From: JASLDZ01 sp964242625 | GTDB taxonomy: Bacteria > Pseudomonadota > Alphaproteobacteria > Caulobacterales > Caulobacteraceae | Length of the DNA: 64,000 nt | NCBI GenBank assembly: GCA_964242625.1 | Contig: CAXTAO010000008.1 | Coordinates: 1-64,000, forward strand | Direction of reading: 5' to 3' | In this document: positions 60,717 through 64,000 of the stretch, one piece after another | Layout of the letters: the number at the start of each line of letters is the position of its first letter | Numbering within the stretch: the stretch's first letter is position 1 | Translations under genes and position numbers: made by a program | The notes under the pieces: model-generated | Told to the model about the DNA's origin: nothing | What the model saw: only the letters and a program-made list of their open reading frames with translations | The model's database searches: none

Positions 60717-62558
60717 GTGAGCGCCGCCGCGCGGCTCGGCGTGCACCTTACGGCGGGTGGCGTGCGCGTGGCGGTGCGCGCGCCCTTGGCCGAGGCCGTT
60801 TGGCTGTGCGTGTTCGAGGCCGCCGAACGCGAGACGCGCCATCCCCTGACGCGCGACGGCGACCTCTGGGTGGGCGAGATCGCCGGCGAGGGGGCGGGCC
60901 TGCGCTACGGCCTGCGCGCCGACGGGCCGTGGGCCCCCGAACGCGGGCTTTGGTTCGACCCCGAGAAGCTCCTGATCGATCCCTGCGCGCGACGGCTCGA
61001 CCGCCGCTTCGTGCAGGACCCCCGCCTGGCCCTGCCGCGCGAGACGGCGGTGGACACCGCGGCCCTCGTTCCCAAGGCCGTGGTCGAGCCGCCCCGCGCG
61101 CCGGCGCCGCCCGCGCCGCCGCTCTTCCGGCCGGGAGGGCTGATCTACGAACTCAACGTGCGTGGCTTCACCCGGCGTCATCCGGGCGTGCCCGAGGCGC
61201 TGCGCGGCACGGTGGCGGCGCTGGCTCAACCGGCGGTGATCGCCCACCTGCAGGCGCTGCGCGTCTCCGCCGTCGAGCTGATGCCGGTCATAGCCTGGAT
61301 CGACGAACGCCACCTGCCGCCGCTGGGGCTCCGCAACGCCTGGGGCTACAACCCCGTGGCGCTCGGCGCGCTCGATCCCGGCCTGTGCCCCGGCGGACGC
61401 GCGGAGCTGGCCGACACCGTCGCCGCCCTGCGCGCGGCGGGGATCGGGGTGATCCTCGATCTCGTCTTCAACCACACGGGCGAAGCGGACCTGGCGGGAC
61501 CGACCCTGTCCCTGCGCGGGCTCGGCCCGCAAGCCTATGCCCACCCGCCCGGCCGGCCGGGGGAGCTCGTCAACGACACCGGCTGCGGAAACACCCTGGC
61601 CGTGTGGCGCCCGTTTGTGCGCGCGCTCGTGCTGGACGTCCTGCGCGACTTCGCCGACCTCGGCGTGGACGGCTTCCGCTTCGACCTTGCCCCGGTGCTC
61701 GCGCGGGGCCCGGACGGTTTCGATCCGCATGCGGATATTTTCGCCGAGATCGCCGCGGACCCGCGCCTGTGCGACCGCGTGCTGATCGCCGAGCCGTGGG
61801 ACCCGGGTCCCGGCGGCTATCGGCTGGGCGCCTTCCCCCCGCCCTGGCTGGAATGGAATGACCGGAGCCGCGACGACGTGCGCCGCTTCGTGCGCGGCGA
61901 CGGCTCCGCCGCCGCGCTCGCCACGCGGCTGATGGGATCGGCCGACGTGTTCGGGGGCGAGGGCGCGGCCACGACCCGCTCGGTCGACTTCGTCGCCGCC
62001 CACGACGGCTTCACCCTGCGCGACCTCGTCTCCCACGCGCACCGGCACAACCTCGCCAACGGCGAGGAGGGCCGCGACGGCCACGCGGGCGAGGTGTCGT
62101 GGAACGGCGGCGTCGAGGGGCCGTCCCCTGATCCGGCGGTGCAGGCGCGGCGCGACGCCGACGTGCGCTTCCTCCTGGCGCTCCTTTTCGCCTCCCGCGC
62201 GACGATCATGCTGGCCGCGGGCGACGAGTTCGGCCGGACCCAGGGCGGCAACAACAACGCCTACGCCCAGGACGAGGCCGTCGTCCTGGATTGGGGTAAC
62301 CGGGACGCGGCGCTGGAGCGCTTCGTCGGCGAGCTGGCGGCCGCCCGCGCGGCGCGCCCCGAGCTCGTCGGTGCGGCGTTTCTGGAGCACGCCGGGCTCC
62401 TGGGCTGGAGCTGGCGCGATCTGTGGGGCGATCCCCTCACCCCCGAGCGTTGGACCGACCCCGACCTCCCGGGTTTCGAGCTGCGGATGTCGCACGCCGA
62501 CGGACAGCAGAGCGTCCTGCGGGTCGACCGACGCGCGCGCATCGCGACGGTCGGGTGA
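60717..62558 (+). CDS. glgX: Glycogen debranching enzyme GlgX
   Basis: GlgX removes alpha-1,6 branches from phosphorylase-trimmed glycogen. The 613-residue product has a CBM48-like N-terminal domain (about 1-125) and a GH13 barrel with GLIYELNVRGFTRRHPG, the nucleophile segment DGFRFDLAPVL, acid segment LIAEPWDPGPGGYRLG, and AAHDGFTLRDLVSH. It is about 45 residues shorter than E. coli GlgX and the C-terminal beta domain is reduced. The start is GTG at 60717. It is the last gene of the glycogen operon. Confidence 0.92.
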   Translation: MSAAARLGVHLTAGGVRVAVRAPLAEAVWLCVFEAAERETRHPLTRDGDLWVGEIAGEGAGLRYGLRADGPWAPERGLWFDPEKLLIDPCARRLDRRFVQDPRLALPRETAVDTAALVPKAVVEPPRAPAPPAPPLFRPGGLIYELNVRGFTRRHPGVPEALRGTVAALAQPAVIAHLQALRVSAVELMPVIAWIDERHLPPLGLRNAWGYNPVALGALDPGLCPGGRAELADTVAALRAAGIGVILDLVFNHTGEADLAGPTLSLRGLGPQAYAHPPGRPGELVNDTGCGNTLAVWRPFVRALVLDVLRDFADLGVDGFRFDLAPVLARGPDGFDPHADIFAEIAADPRLCDRVLIAEPWDPGPGGYRLGAFPPPWLEWNDRSRDDVRRFVRGDGSAAALATRLMGSADVFGGEGAATTRSVDFVAAHDGFTLRDLVSHAHRHNLANGEEGRDGHAGEVSWNGGVEGPSPDPAVQARRDADVRFLLALLFASRATIMLAAGDEFGRTQGGNNNAYAQDEAVVLDWGNRDAALERFVGELAAARAARPELVGAAFLEHAGLLGWSWRDLWGDPLTPERWTDPDLPGFELRMSHADGQQSVLRVDRRARIATVG

Positions 62559-62696
62559 CGCGCGGGGCCGTCTGGCCTCATGCCCGGCGCGCCGGCTCGG
62601 GGTGCGCACGACCCCGGAATGCGTGGAGGAGGCATGGCGCCGGCCCACGATCGCGTGGCAAAGGGGCGCTTATTTTCCGATCAGCCGGGTCTGTGC

Positions 62697-64000
62697 ATGC
62701 GTTTTTCCCCTTCGACCCTCGCCCTGGCGAGCGCGCTTCTCCTGGCCGCCCCCGCCGTCCTCGCCGCCCCGGTCGCATCGCCCGCCGCCTCCCGCGCCGA
62801 CCGGGTGGTGCTGCCCGCCGACGCCGTCCCGCTCGCCTATGCGCTGACCGTCGCCCCCGACGCGCGCGCGATGACCTTTGCGGGCGAAGTCGCGATCGAG
62901 ATCGAGGTGCGCCGCGCCACGCGCATGCTGGAGATCAACGCCGCCGACCTGACCTTCCAAAACACCTCGCTGGATGGCGCGCCCGCGAGCGCGGTGCGCT
63001 TCGACGCCGAACAGCAGACCGCGACGCTGAGCTTCGCCCACGCGATCGCGCCCGGCCGCCACCGGCTCCTCATCCGCTACACGGGCAAGATCAACCAGCA
63101 CGCCGCGGGGCTGTTCGCGCTCGACTATGATGCGCCCGCCTCGGTCGGCGGCGGGCGACGGCGCGCGCTCTTTACCCAGTTCGAGAACTCGGACGCGCGC
63201 CGCTTCGTCCCCTCGTGGGACGAGCCCAACAGGAAGGCGACCTTCCAGCTGACGGTCGTGGTCCCGACCGATCAGATGGCGGTTTCCAACATGCCCGTCG
63301 CTTCCACAGCGCCGGCCAGGGCGGGGCTGCAGCGCGTGACGTTCCAGCGCACGCCGAAGATGTCGAGCTATCTCCTGTTCTTCGGCCTGGGCGACTTCGA
63401 GCGCATCCACCGCGAGGTCGACGGCGTGGACGTGGGCGTTGTGGTCAAGCGCGGCGCAGGCGAGCAGGGCCGCTACGCACTCGACGCGGCGGCCAACATC
63501 CTGCGGTACTACAACGACTATTTCGGCGTGAAGTACCCGCTGCCCAAGCTCGACATGATCGCGGGTTCGGGCCAAAGCCAGTTCTTCGGCGCCATGGAGA
63601 ACTGGGGTGCGATCTTCTACTTCGACCGCGATGTCCTGATTGACCCAAAGCTTTCGACGCAGGGCGATCGCCAGAACGTCTACATCGTCGTGGCGCACGA
63701 GATGGCGCACCAGTGGTTCGGCGACCTCGTCACCATGGACTGGTGGGACGACCTCTGGCTCAACGAGGGTTTCGCCTCGTGGATGGAGAACAAGGCGGTC
63801 GACCACTTCCACCCCGAGTGGAAGCTATGGCTGCAGGCGGCCGCCTCCAAAGAGGGGGCCATGGCGCTGGACGCGCGCACGGGCACCCACCCGATCATCC
63901 AGCCGATCAAGGACGTCTTGCAGGCGCAGCAGGCCTTCGACGCCATCACCTACCAGAAGGGCGAGGCGGTGATCCGCATGCTCGAGCAGTACGTGGGGCC
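62697..64000 (+). CDS. M1 family aminopeptidase, cut by the window end
   Basis: The first 434 residues of an M1 zinc aminopeptidase. A signal peptide (about 1-24) indicates export. The N-terminal beta domain is followed by the substrate-binding GAMENWG motif near 300 and the zinc site HEMAH with His334, His338 and Glu357 (in LWLNEGF). The TYQKGEAVIRMLEQYVG segment with the catalytic Tyr region is just before the window end. The rest of the catalytic domain and any C-terminal domains lie outside. Confidence 0.9.
   Translation, partial: MRFSPSTLALASALLLAAPAVLAAPVASPAASRADRVVLPADAVPLAYALTVAPDARAMTFAGEVAIEIEVRRATRMLEINAADLTFQNTSLDGAPASAVRFDAEQQTATLSFAHAIAPGRHRLLIRYTGKINQHAAGLFALDYDAPASVGGGRRRALFTQFENSDARRFVPSWDEPNRKATFQLTVVVPTDQMAVSNMPVASTAPARAGLQRVTFQRTPKMSSYLLFFGLGDFERIHREVDGVDVGVVVKRGAGEQGRYALDAAANILRYYNDYFGVKYPLPKLDMIAGSGQSQFFGAMENWGAIFYFDRDVLIDPKLSTQGDRQNVYIVVAHEMAHQWFGDLVTMDWWDDLWLNEGFASWMENKAVDHFHPEWKLWLQAAASKEGAMALDARTGTHPIIQPIKDVLQAQQAFDAITYQKGEAVIRMLEQYVG

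Overview
The window is very GC-rich, gene-dense chromosomal DNA from an alphaproteobacterium. The placement rests on GcrA (the alphaproteobacterial cell-cycle regulator), a PhyR/NepR general-stress locus, the short aa3-oxidase subunit IV next to a three-subunit transhydrogenase, an SDHAF4-type protein divergent from rsmB, and hopanoid genes. A Caulobacterales-like lineage is plausible but not proven. No rRNA, tRNA, CRISPR array, prophage or transposase gene was seen.

Layout: 1-3.1 kb holds a repeat arm, a sugar nucleotidyltransferase, an S10 peptidase and a DUF2141 protein. 3.2-16.2 kb is an isoprenoid/hopanoid neighbourhood: hpnN, hpnM-like, ispA, ispG, ispH, hpnH and a Rieske oxygenase. It is interrupted by a GT61 glycosyltransferase and two methyltransferases, the first of which looks less GC-rich than its surroundings. 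16.3-24.8 kb carries gcrA, rpmE, an ABC exporter, marC, pyrF, an unusual secreted Ala/Tyr/Gly-rich protein, an SDH assembly factor, rsmB and rpe. 24.8-33.4 kb holds envelope polysaccharide genes (heparinase-like, CapD-like), a lytic transglycosylase, and the pnt transhydrogenase operon with an extra unknown membrane protein between pntAB and pntB.

33.5-38.4 kb is a general stress response island: phyR, nepR and a HisKA_2 kinase with a degraded ATP site, surrounded by small stress-type membrane proteins and a superoxide dismutase. Four clear matches to the EcfG promoter (GGAAC, 16-17 bp, CGTT) precede nepR, a DUF1328 gene, a DUF883-like gene and an entericidin gene. Two weaker matches lie elsewhere in the window. 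No ecfG sigma gene is present at the locus.

38.6-50.9 kb holds an MFS transporter, yebC, a ~440-bp nested palindrome whose arms recur elsewhere in the window, xseA, a Fe-S scaffold, yidD, thrS, two GT2 glycosyltransferases, HMG-CoA lyase and an OmpA-like protein. 51-62.6 kb is a complete, mostly overlapping glycogen operon (glgP-glgB-glgC-glgA-pgm-glgX). The window ends inside an M1 aminopeptidase.

No wholly new multi-gene system is evident. The most distinctive items are the palindromic repeat family, the EcfG promoter set with a degenerate kinase, the unknown protein inside the pnt operon, the apparent ATC start of the nucleotidyltransferase, and the TGTGG array before gcrA.
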